Shown: piece by piece, positions 9,069-17,792 of the stretch
Position numbering within the stretch: the stretch's first letter is position 1
How the letters are laid out: each line of letters starts with the position of its first letter
Assembly: GCA_025465465.1 (NCBI GenBank)
Contig: JAODND010000094.1
Span: 1 to 55,321, forward strand
Source: Frankiales bacterium
Lineage (GTDB): Bacteria; Actinomycetota; Actinomycetes; Mycobacteriales; SCTD01
DNA length: 55,321 nt
Direction of reading: 5' to 3'
Made by a program: the position numbers and the translations under genes
The notes under the pieces: model-generated
Seen by the model: only the letters and a program-made list of their open reading frames with translations
Database searches by the model: none
What the model was told of the DNA's origin: nothing

Positions 9069-9725
9069 TCAGGGGCGCAGGACTGCGATGTAGTCGCTGA
9101 ACATCCGCTTGCCGGTGCTCTGCCAAAACTCGAGGACGGGCGGCGGCATGTGAGCCTCCATGTTGGCGATCGCCTGTGCCGGCATCTGCTCCTGCACCAG
9201 GCCGATGATGAGCCAGAGCTTGTCGCCGGTGAACGTCCGCATGCCGTGCGCAGGCAGCTCCCCCCACTCGGCGACGTTGATGTGCCGGGCCGCGATCGGG
9301 AGCACGACGCTCTCCTCCTCGGCGAGGTGCGCGGCGAGGCTGTCCTGCAGCTGGCGCAGCGCCGCCACGGCAGCGTTGCGCTGGTCCGTCTGCGGCTCGG
9401 CCCGCCAGCTGGCGACTGCCGCCTCGGCAGCCGCCAGGTCACCGAGGACACCGTCGTGCTGACCGGCGATCCGGCGTACCTCCGCCGCCTCCGCGTCGGT
9501 GCAGCGCTCGGCCAGCCTCGGGGTGAGCAGCTCGTCCTCGCCCTCGTGATGGCCGTGCAGCAGCCGGAGGACGTTGTCGTAGTAAGTCCCGACGTACTCG
9601 GCTCGCTTCGTGTCGCCGTCGGCGGCGCCGCCGACCAGCTCCGGCGCTGCGTCGAGGGCCTCGCGGAAGACGTTGTGGAGCCCTTTCATGTCGCGGGTGT
9701 CGGCGAGCGGCAGCGTCGAAGTCAT
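9069..9725 (-). CDS. Hemerythrin HHE-domain protein
   Basis: A 218-residue cytoplasmic helical protein. Metal ligands of the HHE cation-binding domain are visible: the histidine of GLHNVF, HGHHEGEDELL, the histidine of AGQHDGV, and LAAHLAEEE. The di-iron site could sense or bind oxygen, nitric oxide or peroxide. The C-terminal ~70 residues form a second helical part without ligand clusters. CAGAGT lies 6 nt before the ATG and no Shine-Dalgarno is seen. It is convergent with the MFS gene. The exact role is not evident. Confidence 0.85.
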   Translation of the reverse strand: MTSTLPLADTRDMKGLHNVFREALDAAPELVGGAADGDTKRAEYVGTYYDNVLRLLHGHHEGEDELLTPRLAERCTDAEAAEVRRIAGQHDGVLGDLAAAEAAVASWRAEPQTDQRNAAVAALRQLQDSLAAHLAEEESVVLPIAARHINVAEWGELPAHGMRTFTGDKLWLIIGLVQEQMPAQAIANMEAHMPPPVLEFWQSTGKRMFSDYIAVLRP

Positions 9726-9804
9726 GCGTGCACTCTGGCAAGGAGGCGCCGACGGCTGGGCGTTTTCCTCGGCAGTTGGCCCGATATGACTAGCCCTGCC
9801 TTCG

Positions 9805-10155
9805 TCAGCCGCGCAGAGCCGTCCTCCTGCGATCAGCCTCGGGCAGCAGGTGGGTGAGCCCGGTGAGCGTGAGGGCCTTCAGCGGGATGCCCGCGGCGTT
9901 CACGATCATGAGCTGCGTGCCGTTGGCCGTGCAGCGCTTCACCCCACCGACGAGGACCCCCAGGATGCTGCTGTCGAGGAAGGTCACGTGCTGCAGGTCG
10001 ACCAGCACCAGCGTCGCGGTGGGTCCCACCTCATACAGGCATCGCCGCAGGTCATGGGTGTGGGCGATGTCGAGCTCGCCTCGAGGCGTCACGACGGCTG
10101 TGCGGCCGGTGGCGCTGGTCCACAGGTCCAAGGGACACCGCTCCTGGGAGAGCAT
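9805..10155 (-). CDS. Anti-sigma factor antagonist (STAS)
   Basis: A 116-residue SpoIIAA/RsbV-like protein. It has the beta strand GRTAVVTPRGELDIAHTHDL, then VLVDLQHVTFLDSSILGVLV, in which DSS carries the conserved phosphorylatable serine. In the partner-switch scheme the unphosphorylated form binds a HATPase kinase and frees a sigma factor, and a PP2C phosphatase resets it. Candidate partners in the window are the kinases at 1792 and 13589 and the phosphatase at 13993. ATG 10155 is preferred over an upstream TTG. A strong promoter lies about 30 nt upstream. Confidence 0.88.
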   Translation of the reverse strand: MLSQERCPLDLWTSATGRTAVVTPRGELDIAHTHDLRRCLYEVGPTATLVLVDLQHVTFLDSSILGVLVGGVKRCTANGTQLMIVNAAGIPLKALTLTGLTHLLPEADRRRTALRG

Positions 10156-10189
10156 GAGCGTAGACAACTAGGTAAAACCAGCGTACAGG

Positions 10190-10218
10190 ACATTTCGTCG
10201 AAAGTTGCCCCATGTCAA
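10190..10218 (-). promoter_or_regulatory. Promoter of STAS gene
   Basis: On the minus strand TTGACA (10218-10213) and AAATGT (10195-10190) are separated by exactly 17 nt, a near-consensus housekeeping promoter. The start point would be near 10183, giving a leader of about 28 nt. The -35 box lies just past the stop of the upstream GGDEF gene, so the STAS gene can be expressed separately from the c-di-GMP operon. Confidence 0.62.
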
Positions 10219-10220
10219 GT

Positions 10221-11216
10221 TTAGCCGGGGACCTGCTCCCACGGATGAGGCTTGCGAGGTGCCGGTAGCGGCGGCGGGGGCCGCAGCGACTTGGCGGCGT
10301 AGAGCCTGCGGTCCGCCCGGGCCAGGGCATCGTCCAGGTCGTCGTCCGCCCTCACCTCGGCGAGTCCGAAGCACCACGCGGTCGGGGATCCGTCGCGCAG
10401 GCGGTGCAGCAGCCCCTCCGCTTGCTCCTCCCGCGTGTCGGGGAGCAGCAGGACGAACTCGTCGCCACCGGCCCGGTACAGCGTGTCGCCGGCACGCAGC
10501 CGGCTGGTCCAGTGCTGGGCCACGTGCTGCAGCACCGCGTCGCCGGCGGCGTGGCCGCGCTCGTCGTTGATCTGCTTGAAGTGGTCGAGGTCGAGCAGAA
10601 CGACGGTGAGCGGCCGGTCGCGCCTGCGGCCGGTCCGGATCGCGTCGGCTCCCTGCTGGACGAGGGCCGCCCGGTTCCGTTGGCCGGTCAGGTTGTCGTG
10701 CAGCGCGGCGACCCGGAGCTGACGCAACATGCTCAGCAGCAGCTCGCAGCCCACGACGCACGTGATGGTGACGATCGCCCAGGTCGCCACGACGCCCTGG
10801 TAGGGACGTGCCAGGGAGGCCGCGAGATAGACGACGGCCGTCGTGGCGGCATAGGCGCGCGCGGCCCGCTCGCTGAAGAAGTAGGAGGTGTAGAGCAGGG
10901 TCCAGGTGTAGGTGACACCGGTGCCCGCGGCCCCCTGTGGGTTGGGGGCGAACAGCACCCCCAGCGTGATGCCGATGAGCCAGATGATCACCATCGCGTG
11001 CAGGGCCACGCGGGGGACCCGACGCACGGTCCACAGCCCGAGAGTCAGCGCGCCCGCCACCCCCGCGAAGGCGAGGTCCAGCCTCGTCGGGGCCTTCGGT
11101 GTGAGCGGCCAGAGGTAGAGCGCGAGGCAGGCCAGACTCGCCATCGACGTCATGCCGCTGAGGATGAGGACCTCGGTGGGTCGCCGCTGACGCGCCCTCC
11201 GGAGCACCGGCCTCAT
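10221..11216 (-). CDS. Membrane diguanylate cyclase (GGDEF)
   Basis: A 331-residue protein with about six hydrophobic helices in residues 20-170, forming an unnamed MASE-like sensor, then a GGDEF domain: LHDNLTGQRNRAAL, LLDLDHFKQINDERGHAAGD, and the signature RAGGDEF (GGDEF about 250-254). The metal-binding and GTP-binding residues are intact, so it should make c-di-GMP at the membrane. A proline-rich tail ends the protein. Its ATG overlaps the stop of the upstream GGDEF-EAL gene as ATGA, so the two are translationally coupled and probably act together. Confidence 0.9.
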   Translation of the reverse strand: MRPVLRRARQRRPTEVLILSGMTSMASLACLALYLWPLTPKAPTRLDLAFAGVAGALTLGLWTVRRVPRVALHAMVIIWLIGITLGVLFAPNPQGAAGTGVTYTWTLLYTSYFFSERAARAYAATTAVVYLAASLARPYQGVVATWAIVTITCVVGCELLLSMLRQLRVAALHDNLTGQRNRAALVQQGADAIRTGRRRDRPLTVVLLDLDHFKQINDERGHAAGDAVLQHVAQHWTSRLRAGDTLYRAGGDEFVLLLPDTREEQAEGLLHRLRDGSPTAWCFGLAEVRADDDLDDALARADRRLYAAKSLRPPPPLPAPRKPHPWEQVPG

Positions 11217-13444
11217 CGTCGTACTGCTTGCAGGGGGAGGGATACCTCGCTGCGGGGGAGCTGCTCGCACGCGTCTGCGGCGGTCATCGGGCGGGCGAGC
11301 AGGTAGCCCTGCGCGAGGTCCGCGCCCGACCGCGCCACAGCCGCCCGCTCAGCCTCGGTCTCGATCCCCTCGACGACGGTGATCAGGCCGAGAGACCGGG
11401 CGAGCGCGACCGCTGCCGTGAGCACAGCGCCACCGCCCTCCTGCCCCAGGTTGGCGACCAGGTCGCGGTCGAGCTTGACGATGTCGACCGGCAGCCGGAC
11501 GAGTTGGGCCAGGCTGGAGTAGCCCGACCCGAAGTCGTCGAGGGCGATCTGCACCTGCGCCGCGCGCAGCTCCGTGAGGGCCTGGTCGCCGCTGACACCG
11601 GGGAGCTGGCTCTCGGTGAGCTCCAGGACGAGTCGCTGTCGGCTGATGCCGTGCTGGGCGAGCAGCTCGAGCACCTGCCCAGGAAGGTCAGCGGTGAGCT
11701 GCTTGGCGGAGAGGTTGACGAACAGCTGTGGCAGCGACCGGCCGAGGGCGTCCCAGCGCCCGACCTGGGAGATGGCTTCCTGGAGCACCCAGGAGCCGAT
11801 CACCTGGATGTGACCGCTGTCCTCTGCCAGGGGGATGAACTCGCCCGGCGAGACCTCGCCCAGCTGCGGGTGCCGCCAGCGCACCAGTGCCTCGACGGCG
11901 ACCAACCGGTCATCGGCCAGGCAGCGCACGGGTTGGTACCTCAGCGACAGCTCGCCCCGGTCGACCGCGTGGGCCAGGCCGGCGATGAGCAGGTGCCGAC
12001 GCTGGGAGGTGACGCCCAGAGCATCGGAGTACTCCGCGACGCTCGCCGGGTGGGCCTTGGCCGCCTGCAGGGCGAGCTTGGCCCGGGCCAGCAGCTCGGC
12101 CGCTGTGTCGCCGGCCACGCTCACCGCCCACCCGACGCTGCCGCCGATGTCGAGCGAGGTCTCGCCGGTCAGCACGGGGTGTGACCCCGCGAGGCGTTGG
12201 GCGAGGGCCGCGGCGGCATCGTCGGACGCCACCAGGACCGCGAACTCGTCGCTTCCCGTCCGCCCCACCAGGTGAGGTGCGCAGACCGCCTGGGCCCGGG
12301 CGGCGACGGCATGCAGCACCGCGTCCCCAGTCTCCTGGCCGTAGCTGTCATTGACCTCCTGGAAGCCGTCGAGGTCGAGCAGGACGACTGCCGTGCCGGG
12401 TCCGCCTGAGCGCAGCCGCTCCGACAGCGCAGCCAGGAACGCGTGCCTGCTCGCGATCTCTGTCAGCGCGTCCTGCTCGGCTGCGATCCGGTGCAGGTCG
12501 ACGAGGCGGGCCAGCTCGCTGGAGTGCAGCAGCTGGCGGCTGATGCCGGCGCACAGCATGAGCATGGCCAGCAGGCAGTCCGTGAGGCCCAGCTGGCGCC
12601 CGTGCGACGCCTTCCACACGGCGACGCCTCCGGCGAGCAGCCCGCTCGCCTGCCCGAGGCTGCCGTCGAGGAAGGCCCGCCGACGTCCGCGCGGCTTGTT
12701 GTCGGTGCGCCGGAAGGGGGCGAAGACCAGCAGGGCCATCCCGAGCTGCAGGAACACGTCCTGCCATCCGAAGGTGGAGGCACCGCTGTGCACGACGGCC
12801 AGGGTGTCGCCGGAGTCGCCGATCGTGATGAAGAGCAGGCCCGCCGCCACGGTGTCGAAGAAGCCACGGAGGTCCGCCCGCACCACAGGTAGCAGCGCCA
12901 GGACCAGGGCGGCGACGAACACGTCGGTCAGCGGATAGGCGGACTGCACCGCCACCGTGACGGCCGATCTGCCCTGCTGAGCCAGCACAGGTTCGAGCAC
13001 GGTCAGCCAGCTGGCGAACAGCAGCGCCGTCGTGCACATCGCCGCGTCCGCCACCACCCGCGCGTTCGCCGCCCTGCTCTGCTGGTTGCGGGGGACCCGC
13101 CAGAAGCCGAGTACGGCGAGCGGGACCCAGAGCAGCGAGATGGGGTCCGCGATCGACGGGACCGGCACGACCCCGTCCCTGCCGGCGAGCAGGGTCTCGA
13201 CCACCAGGCCCGCGCCGCTCGCCACCAGGCCCGCGGCGAGCAGCCGCCGGGTCGAGAGCAGGTCCCGGCTGGACATCGGACCAAGGACCAGCGCGCCGAT
13301 GGCCGCGACGAGCGTGACGGCGTGCACCGCACTCGCGACCATGGTCGCCGTGCCCGAGGGCAGCGCGTAGAGGGCGAGCATGGCGAGCCCGGAGGCGACC
13401 ACAAGGAGCGGCCCGGCCCTGGGGGGAAAGCGCACGGGCGTCAC
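11213..13444 (-). CDS. Membrane GGDEF-EAL protein with degenerate GGDEF (GSDEF)
   Basis: A 743-residue protein. Residues 1-310 hold about nine to ten membrane helices; a GGDEF domain follows, then EAL. The GGDEF signature reads GSDEF (397-401), although the metal-binding LLDLDGFQEVNDSYG is kept; a Gly-to-Ser change here often abolishes cyclase activity. The EAL domain looks complete: EAL (518-520), NLSAKQL, LELTES, DDFGSGYSSL, VKLDRDL and VEGIET. The likely activity is therefore c-di-GMP hydrolysis, with the GSDEF domain perhaps binding GTP. GTG 13444 lacks a clear Shine-Dalgarno. It is coupled by ATGA overlap to the diguanylate cyclase at 10221. Confidence 0.9.
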   Translation of the reverse strand: MTPVRFPPRAGPLLVVASGLAMLALYALPSGTATMVASAVHAVTLVAAIGALVLGPMSSRDLLSTRRLLAAGLVASGAGLVVETLLAGRDGVVPVPSIADPISLLWVPLAVLGFWRVPRNQQSRAANARVVADAAMCTTALLFASWLTVLEPVLAQQGRSAVTVAVQSAYPLTDVFVAALVLALLPVVRADLRGFFDTVAAGLLFITIGDSGDTLAVVHSGASTFGWQDVFLQLGMALLVFAPFRRTDNKPRGRRRAFLDGSLGQASGLLAGGVAVWKASHGRQLGLTDCLLAMLMLCAGISRQLLHSSELARLVDLHRIAAEQDALTEIASRHAFLAALSERLRSGGPGTAVVLLDLDGFQEVNDSYGQETGDAVLHAVAARAQAVCAPHLVGRTGSDEFAVLVASDDAAAALAQRLAGSHPVLTGETSLDIGGSVGWAVSVAGDTAAELLARAKLALQAAKAHPASVAEYSDALGVTSQRRHLLIAGLAHAVDRGELSLRYQPVRCLADDRLVAVEALVRWRHPQLGEVSPGEFIPLAEDSGHIQVIGSWVLQEAISQVGRWDALGRSLPQLFVNLSAKQLTADLPGQVLELLAQHGISRQRLVLELTESQLPGVSGDQALTELRAAQVQIALDDFGSGYSSLAQLVRLPVDIVKLDRDLVANLGQEGGGAVLTAAVALARSLGLITVVEGIETEAERAAVARSGADLAQGYLLARPMTAADACEQLPRSEVSLPLQAVRR

Positions 13445-13588
13445 GTCGGGTTCATCGACGGCTCGCTCCGCTGTGTTGATGGCTCATTGAGGCCGTGTTG
13501 CGGGCTTCTGGTCCCTTTGATGACTAGGTGGCGTGTGGTCCCCGTGCCGCATCCGGTTGCGAGGTCGGCCTGCGGGCAGGGGTCAGGT

Positions 13589-13990
13589 ATGAAATCCAGC
13601 AGTCCGGAGGACCTCGAGCTTCCTAGCGATGCGACAGCGCCGGGGATCGCTCGGCGCCACAGCGCCCAGGTGCTCGGCAGCTGGCGGCTCTCCAGTCTGA
13701 TCGGGACGGTCCAGCTGGTCACCTCCGAACTCGTGACAAATGCCGTGCGCCACGGGGGCAAGCCGATCCTGTTCGGCTTGCGGCGTCAGGACCACGACGT
13801 GCGGATCGAGGTCAGCGACGGAGACCCCGAGATGGGCCCGGCGGCGGTGCTGGGCGAGGACTCGGAGTCGGGCCGCGGCTGTCTCATCGTCGACCTGATA
13901 GCGAGTGCCTCCGGTGTCGAGACGGTGCCGGGAGATGGCAAGATCGCCTGGGCGGTGGTGTCGGACGACCCGCCCAGGACCGAGGACTGA
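13589..13990 (+). CDS. Anti-sigma-type HATPase kinase
   Basis: A 133-residue minimal GHKL ATPase of the RsbW family. It has the N box TSELVTNAVRHGG, the G1 region EVSDGDP and the G2 box SGRGCLIV. It would phosphorylate a STAS antagonist or bind a sigma factor. ATG 13589 has AGGGGTCAGGT just upstream. The stop is 2 nt before the GTG of a SpoIIE-type phosphatase, so kinase and phosphatase are encoded as a pair, the opposing activities of a partner-switch module. No sigma factor gene lies in the window. Confidence 0.85.
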   Translation: MKSSSPEDLELPSDATAPGIARRHSAQVLGSWRLSSLIGTVQLVTSELVTNAVRHGGKPILFGLRRQDHDVRIEVSDGDPEMGPAAVLGEDSESGRGCLIVDLIASASGVETVPGDGKIAWAVVSDDPPRTED

Positions 13991-13992
13991 CG

Positions 13993-15588
13993 GTGGGTGC
14001 CAGCAACGACCTCACCGACTTCGGCTTGGGCGACATGGTGCGCCTTGCCTCGTCGCTGCGCGCCTTCGCCGGGCAGTCCGCGCACCTGGAGGACTACGCC
14101 GGTCAGCTGTGCACGTTCTTGCACGAGGCCTTCGTCGACGACACCGGTGGTCGACAGGCGGTCCTTGTCAGGGTCTACCTGACCCAGCCCGCAGCGGGGC
14201 TTCCCGCGACCGAGCGTGCCTTCGTCGGCGACGTCGACGACCAGGTGCGTTGCCTGACGCTGCTCGGCACGGCGGGCGAGAGCCCTGAGTGGAACGACCG
14301 GCGGCTCTCCCAGGGCCACCTGGTCATCCCGTTGCACAACGCCGACCGGATCGCGGAGCTCCCCATGATCGCCGGGCTGCTGGCCCAGATGCGGGTCAAC
14401 GTCGGGGCGCTCGTCGCACCGCCCGGCCTCGTGCTCGACCCGGCGGAGCACCGCTTCGGGGTCTTCCATGTGCCCGACGCGTGGGGCAGCCCGCTCATCC
14501 CCGCGCAGGACTTCGTGCGGGAGCACGGCGTCCGGTCGGTGCTCGGGTTTGGAGGCGTCCTTCCCGACGGCGAGATCTACACGGTTGTGCTGTTCGCCCG
14601 CGTCGCGGTGCGCCGCGAGATCGCGGAGCTGCTCGAGGCGCTCTCGCCGAGCATCACCCTGGCCATGACCGAGATGCTCGACCTCCCCGTGTTCGCCGAC
14701 CGGTCCGGTGTCCGGACGAGCCGCGTCGCCGAGCGGGACCGCGCGCAGGCACGCGAGGCGCTGCTGCGCGGTCTGCTCGAGGTCCACGAGCGGGTCGCGG
14801 CTCAGGAGTCCGACCGGGCCCGCGGCGCGATCGCCGAGGCGAGACGCGAGGCTGAGCGGTCCGGCAACCTCGCGCGCACCCTGCAGGCCAGCCTGCTGCC
14901 ACACGAGCTCCCCCGGATCAGCGGGCTCAAGTCGGCGGCGTACTTCCAGCCGTCCGGTGACGGAAGCGAGATCGGCGGCGACTTCTATGACGTGTTTCCG
15001 ATCCGTCGAGGCACCTGGGGACTCGTCCTCGGCGACGTCAGCGGCAAGGGTGCCGGTGCCGCCTCCCTCACCGCGCTGGCCCGGCACACGGTCCGGGCCG
15101 CCGCCCTGCGCACCCGGAGCTGCATCGAAGTGCTTCGCGTCCTCAACGAGGCCGTCTACCGGCAGGAGATCGCCGAGGAGCGCTACCTCACTGCGGTGTT
15201 CGCCCTGCTGACCCGCCGCGGTTGGGTGCTCGAGGTCGACCTGTGCCTCGGTGGGCACGAGCCGCCACTGCTGCTGCGCCCGGGTCAGCCGGCGATCGAG
15301 GTCGGGTCGATCGGCCAGCCCCTCGGGCTCTTTCCGCACCCGGACATCTCCTCGACCCGCTTCGAGATGCAGCGCGGCGAGTCCCTGATCACCTTCACCG
15401 ACGGGGCCACCGAAGCGCGCCGCGACCAGGACTTCTTCGGGTTGCAGCGGGTCGAGGCGACACTGGCCGCCCTCAGCGATCGGGCGATCTCCGAGATCGT
15501 CGACGGGCTCGCCGGTGCCGTCACGGCGTTCCAGGGACCCGACGCCTCCGACGACCTGGCGATCCTCGGGATCCAGTCCACCCGCTGA
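13993..15588 (+). CDS. PP2C/SpoIIE-type serine phosphatase with sensor region
   Basis: A 531-residue protein. Residues 1-240 form a mixed alpha/beta region, possibly GAF-like. A charged helix near 245-300 looks like a coiled-coil signalling linker. The SpoIIE PP2C domain follows with its metal-binding aspartates: GGDFYD (Asp330), LGDVSGKGAGAA (Asp348), GGHEPPLL, TFTDGATEARR and SDDLAILG. It should dephosphorylate a STAS antagonist such as the one at 9805. The GTG start lies 2 nt after the HATPase gene. The signal sensed is unknown. Confidence 0.9.
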   Translation: MGASNDLTDFGLGDMVRLASSLRAFAGQSAHLEDYAGQLCTFLHEAFVDDTGGRQAVLVRVYLTQPAAGLPATERAFVGDVDDQVRCLTLLGTAGESPEWNDRRLSQGHLVIPLHNADRIAELPMIAGLLAQMRVNVGALVAPPGLVLDPAEHRFGVFHVPDAWGSPLIPAQDFVREHGVRSVLGFGGVLPDGEIYTVVLFARVAVRREIAELLEALSPSITLAMTEMLDLPVFADRSGVRTSRVAERDRAQAREALLRGLLEVHERVAAQESDRARGAIAEARREAERSGNLARTLQASLLPHELPRISGLKSAAYFQPSGDGSEIGGDFYDVFPIRRGTWGLVLGDVSGKGAGAASLTALARHTVRAAALRTRSCIEVLRVLNEAVYRQEIAEERYLTAVFALLTRRGWVLEVDLCLGGHEPPLLLRPGQPAIEVGSIGQPLGLFPHPDISSTRFEMQRGESLITFTDGATEARRDQDFFGLQRVEATLAALSDRAISEIVDGLAGAVTAFQGPDASDDLAILGIQSTR

Positions 15589-15594
15589 GAGCAG

Positions 15595-16620
15595 TCAACG
15601 GACGGTTGCGTGGGCAAGACCCGCCTCCAGGTAGCTCACGACGGAGTCACCGGCAGTGTCAAAGCCCTCGCCGGTCGTCGCCCCGGCGCGGTACCGGTGG
15701 TTGATCCCCTCCGCGATGACGGCCAGCTTGTAGTAGGCCAGCCCCATGTAGAAGTCCCAGTTGTCGAGACCGATACCCGCCGTCGCCTCGTACTGCGCTG
15801 CCAACTCGTCGGGGGACGGCAGGCGCGGGCTCGTCCAGGCAGCCGTGGTGCCGAGCACGAGGTTCAGCCCAGGGTGCCGGTATGCGCACATCATCGCGAC
15901 GTCGGCGACCGGGTCTCCGATGGTGGAGAGCTCCCAGTCCACGATCGCCGTCACCACTCCCGGATCGCCGTCGGCGAGCAGGGTGTTGTCGATCCGGAAG
16001 TCACCGTGAACGATCGAGGAGTGCAGCTGCTCGGGGATGGAGTCGGCCAGCTTGAGGCTGAGCCGGTCAGCCAGATCTGACCTGGCCGTCGACACGATGT
16101 CCCACTGCCCTGTCCATCGGCGGAGCTGGCGGGCGGCATACCCCCAACGACGTCCGAAGTCGCCCAAGCCGACGCTCTCGTAGTCGACCCGATGCAGCGC
16201 TGCGAAGGCAGACACCAGGCCGGTCACGCACGCGCCGACGGCCGCATCACTGAGCTCCTGAAGCTCATCTTGCGACCGGATGCAGGTGCCTTGCACGAAC
16301 TCGACGACAGAGAACTCTGCTCCGATCACGCTCGGGTCCTCGCAGAGCGCGATCGTTCGCGCGACAGGCACACCGGTCTGCTCGAGTGCTCTGGTCACCC
16401 GGAACTCTCGCGACACGTCGTGTGCCGACGGCGTCACCCCGCCCGTGGGCGGACGACGAACCACCCACTGACTGCGCGCGTCGGAGACCACGAAGGTCAG
16501 GTTGGACCGCCCGCCGACGAGGGGACGGGCCGACAGCTGTCCGTCGACTGCCACCCCCCGCTCGGCGAAGAAGGCGCCGATGGCCTGCAGATCAAGGCGA
16601 TGACCGGGCGGTTCGCTCAC
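15595..16620 (-). CDS. APH-family kinase, ACAD10/11- or LvaA-like
   Basis: A 341-residue aminoglycoside-phosphotransferase-fold kinase. It has LVGGRSNLTFVV at the nucleotide loop, the catalytic HGDFRIDN and the metal-binding IVDWELSTIGDP. This subgroup (YcbJ/ACAD11 N-domain) normally sits beside acyl-CoA dehydrogenases. In mammalian ACAD10/11 and Pseudomonas LvaA it phosphorylates 4-hydroxyacyl-CoA esters. Here the GTG start overlaps the acyl-CoA dehydrogenase stop as GTGA, so the two are coupled. Antibiotic modification is unlikely given this context. The substrate is an inference. Confidence 0.87.
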   Translation of the reverse strand: MSEPPGHRLDLQAIGAFFAERGVAVDGQLSARPLVGGRSNLTFVVSDARSQWVVRRPPTGGVTPSAHDVSREFRVTRALEQTGVPVARTIALCEDPSVIGAEFSVVEFVQGTCIRSQDELQELSDAAVGACVTGLVSAFAALHRVDYESVGLGDFGRRWGYAARQLRRWTGQWDIVSTARSDLADRLSLKLADSIPEQLHSSIVHGDFRIDNTLLADGDPGVVTAIVDWELSTIGDPVADVAMMCAYRHPGLNLVLGTTAAWTSPRLPSPDELAAQYEATAGIGLDNWDFYMGLAYYKLAVIAEGINHRYRAGATTGEGFDTAGDSVVSYLEAGLAHATVR

Positions 16621-17792
16621 GAGTGGGGGCCCGCGATGGCGCGGACCGCCCGTCTGGCTATCGACCATCGGTGCACCTCGGACGGACCGTCGTAGACCCG
16701 GAACGGCCGCAGCTCGCGTTCGATCTTGGCGATCGGCAGCGAAGAGGACACCCCGAGACCGCCGCACATCTGCATCGCCCGGTCGGCCACCCGGTGCAAC
16801 GCCTCGCCCGCGAAGGTCTTGGCGATCGCCGTCGACATCGGTGCGCGCTCTCCTGCGTCGAGCTCATGGCAGGCGACCATGAGCAGGGCACGCGTAGCGG
16901 CGAGATCGATCTCGTTGTCGGCGATCATCTGCTGGACCATGCCCAGGTCGCTCAGCCGCGAGCCGAATGCTCGACGGTTGACGGCGCTCGTCACGGCGAC
17001 CTCATGTGCCCGTCGTGCCGCGCCGAGCCAGCGCATCACGTGCGTCATCCGTGCAGGGCCGAGCCGGACCTGTGCATACCTGAAGCCCTCGTCGACGCCG
17101 CCGAGCACCTGGTCCTCGGGGACGAACACGTCCTCGAGAGAGACCTCGCAGTGCCCACCGAGCATCGAGCGGTCCATGGTGGGGATGTGCTGCCCCACCT
17201 TGATGCCCGGCGCCGTCGCCGGAGACAGGAACATGGTCGCGCCCCCGGGCGTGCCGGGCTCGCCGCTCGTGCGGGCCATGATGATGAAGAAGCTGGCGCC
17301 ATCCGCGCCCGTGATGAACGACTTCATGCCGTTGAGGCGCCAGCCTCCGGCGACCCGGTCGGCTCGGGTGCGCAGCAGCGTGGGGTCGGATCCGGCACCC
17401 GGCGCGGGCTCGGTCATCGCGAATGCGGACCGCATCTCTGCGCGTGCCAAGGGGGCAAGAAAGCGGTCCCGCTGCTCCGGCGATCCGACCTGATCGAGCA
17501 GGTGGATGTTGCCCTCGTCAGGAGCGGCGAGGTGCAGGGCGGCGGGTCCGAACAACGAATAGCCGGCCGCTTCGAAGATCGGGGCACGCTCACACATGTT
17601 GAGGCCGTGACCGCCGTACTCGACGGGCACCTGGGGACCGAAGATGCCCGCGTCCCTTGCCTCCGCCTGGAGCTCGATGCGGAGGGCGTCTCCTCCGGCC
17701 GCGGTGATGTCGCCGTCGAACTCGTCGTCGATCGGCAGCACCCGGCTGCGGATGAACGTGTTGGTCAGGTCGATCAGGTGTCGAGAACTCAT
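16617..17792 (-). CDS. Acyl-CoA dehydrogenase, ACAD10/11-like
   Basis: A 391-residue FAD flavoprotein of the acyl-CoA dehydrogenase family. It has an N-terminal helical domain, AFAMTEPAPGAGSDPT and a middle barrel with WRLNGMKSFITG. The C-terminal helical domain contains RAFGSRL, QMCGGLGVS and DGPSEVHRWSIARRAV. The DGPSEVH segment resembles the ACAD11 pattern rather than the EGT motif of beta-oxidation enzymes. With the coupled kinase it may eliminate phosphate from a 4-phosphoacyl-CoA. ATG 17792 overlaps the TetR stop as ATGA and gives the normal family length; a longer reading adds an Arg/Pro-rich shadow of the TetR gene. Confidence 0.92.
   Translation of the reverse strand: MSSRHLIDLTNTFIRSRVLPIDDEFDGDITAAGGDALRIELQAEARDAGIFGPQVPVEYGGHGLNMCERAPIFEAAGYSLFGPAALHLAAPDEGNIHLLDQVGSPEQRDRFLAPLARAEMRSAFAMTEPAPGAGSDPTLLRTRADRVAGGWRLNGMKSFITGADGASFFIIMARTSGEPGTPGGATMFLSPATAPGIKVGQHIPTMDRSMLGGHCEVSLEDVFVPEDQVLGGVDEGFRYAQVRLGPARMTHVMRWLGAARRAHEVAVTSAVNRRAFGSRLSDLGMVQQMIADNEIDLAATRALLMVACHELDAGERAPMSTAIAKTFAGEALHRVADRAMQMCGGLGVSSSLPIAKIERELRPFRVYDGPSEVHRWSIARRAVRAIAGPHS

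Noticed and set aside
15595..16620. Antibiotic-resistance aminoglycoside phosphotransferase
   Set aside because: The fold is shared, but coupling to an acyl-CoA dehydrogenase and the sequence pattern fit the ACAD10/11 and LvaA kinase group.
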